From: Dolichospermum flos-aquae CCAP 1403/13F | GTDB lineage: Bacteria; Cyanobacteriota; Cyanobacteriia; Cyanobacteriales; Nostocaceae | Direction of reading: 5' to 3' | Length of the DNA: 64,000 nt | Assembly (NCBI RefSeq): GCF_012516395.1 | Contig: NZ_CP051206.1 | Span: 2,090,501-2,154,500, forward strand | In this document: one piece after another, positions 63,931 through 64,000 of the stretch | How the letters are laid out: each line of letters opens with the position of its first letter | How positions within the stretch are numbered: position 1 is the first letter of the stretch | The notes under the pieces: generated by a model | The model's database searches: none | Told to the model about the DNA's origin: nothing | The model's input: the letters and a program-made list of their open reading frames with translations, nothing else | Position numbers and translations under genes: made by a program

Positions 63931-64000
63931 TTAATCGCCTAATATTGGTAAACTAGCGAAAACCTGTTCCACCAATATCTGAGTTTTATTTTCTAAATAT
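63931..64000 (-). CDS. 3' end of an unidentified minus-strand gene
   Basis: From the window edge to the stop TAA at 63931-63933 an open frame reads YLENKTQILVEQVFASLPIL-GD. It is too short to identify. An in-frame stop of this kind with an otherwise open edge suggests the tail of a gene that starts beyond the window. Confidence 0.35.
   Translation of the reverse strand, partial: YLENKTQILVEQVFASLPILGD

Overview
The window is chromosomal DNA from a filamentous, heterocyst-forming cyanobacterium (order Nostocales). The evidence is the GCGATCGC-type HIP1 octamers, thylakoid and photosystem genes (thf1/psb29, psb27, petN, a cytochrome c6), many cyanobacteria-only small families (DUF4327, DUF751, DUF3386), and above all an uptake-hydrogenase gene, hupL, split by a developmentally excised element. 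The species cannot be named from the sequence alone.

Positions 1-4912 are the inside of the right part of a hupL excision element. Going left from its border it holds xisC (a tyrosine recombinase of the R-Y-R-Y type), a two-gene operon that looks like an amyloid-signalling immune or cell-death pair (a small Bell-like effector and a NACHT ATPase sharing one short motif), a remnant of a second xisC-like 3' end, and the start of a CHAP-domain amidase that leaves the window. The border is a 16-base site at 4913-4928 that reads in frame into the 3' part of hupL (4913-6013). The 5' part of hupL must lie beyond position 1. The hydrogenase protease gene hupW is at 7.7 kb.

From 6 to 13 kb there are small genes, a decayed SagB-like nitroreductase gene, the tmRNA gene with its own promoter and terminator, thf1, a STAS protein and hemF. 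From 13.4 to 21.2 kb a minus-strand run (hemB, thrS, a His-rich COG0523 protein, folE, hisI, a second COG0523-like protein and two phosphoesterase-like proteins) looks like a zinc-starvation cluster. Zur-box-like palindromes precede hemB and thrS. From 21.4 to 26.8 kb lie a GH57 glycosidase, an Nfu scaffold, DUF3386, psb27 and cofH.

From 26.8 to 30.7 kb an AT-rich island lies between two 108-base direct repeats. It encodes a GHKL-ATPase/nuclease fusion and a second nuclease-like protein. From 30.8 to 45.6 kb are mostly core genes: a glycosyltransferase, a P-type ATPase, petN, rbfA, an adenine methylase, a HetZ-like protein, a Sua5/YrdC protein, larC and a YbhN-like flippase. Several dense repeat arrays lie between them.

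From 45.9 to 49 kb are two related double-glycine leader peptides, an ECF-like sigma factor and a possible PemK-like protein. tldE and tldD follow, then an overlapping Toprim-like (DUF4276) and RecF/OLD-like ATPase pair at 52.1-54.1 kb that is a candidate defence module. The last 10 kb holds tex, small membrane proteins, a cytochrome c6, an aldo/keto reductase, a Uma2 protein, a VOC protein and a calcineurin-like phosphatase. No CRISPR array and no tRNA gene was recognised.
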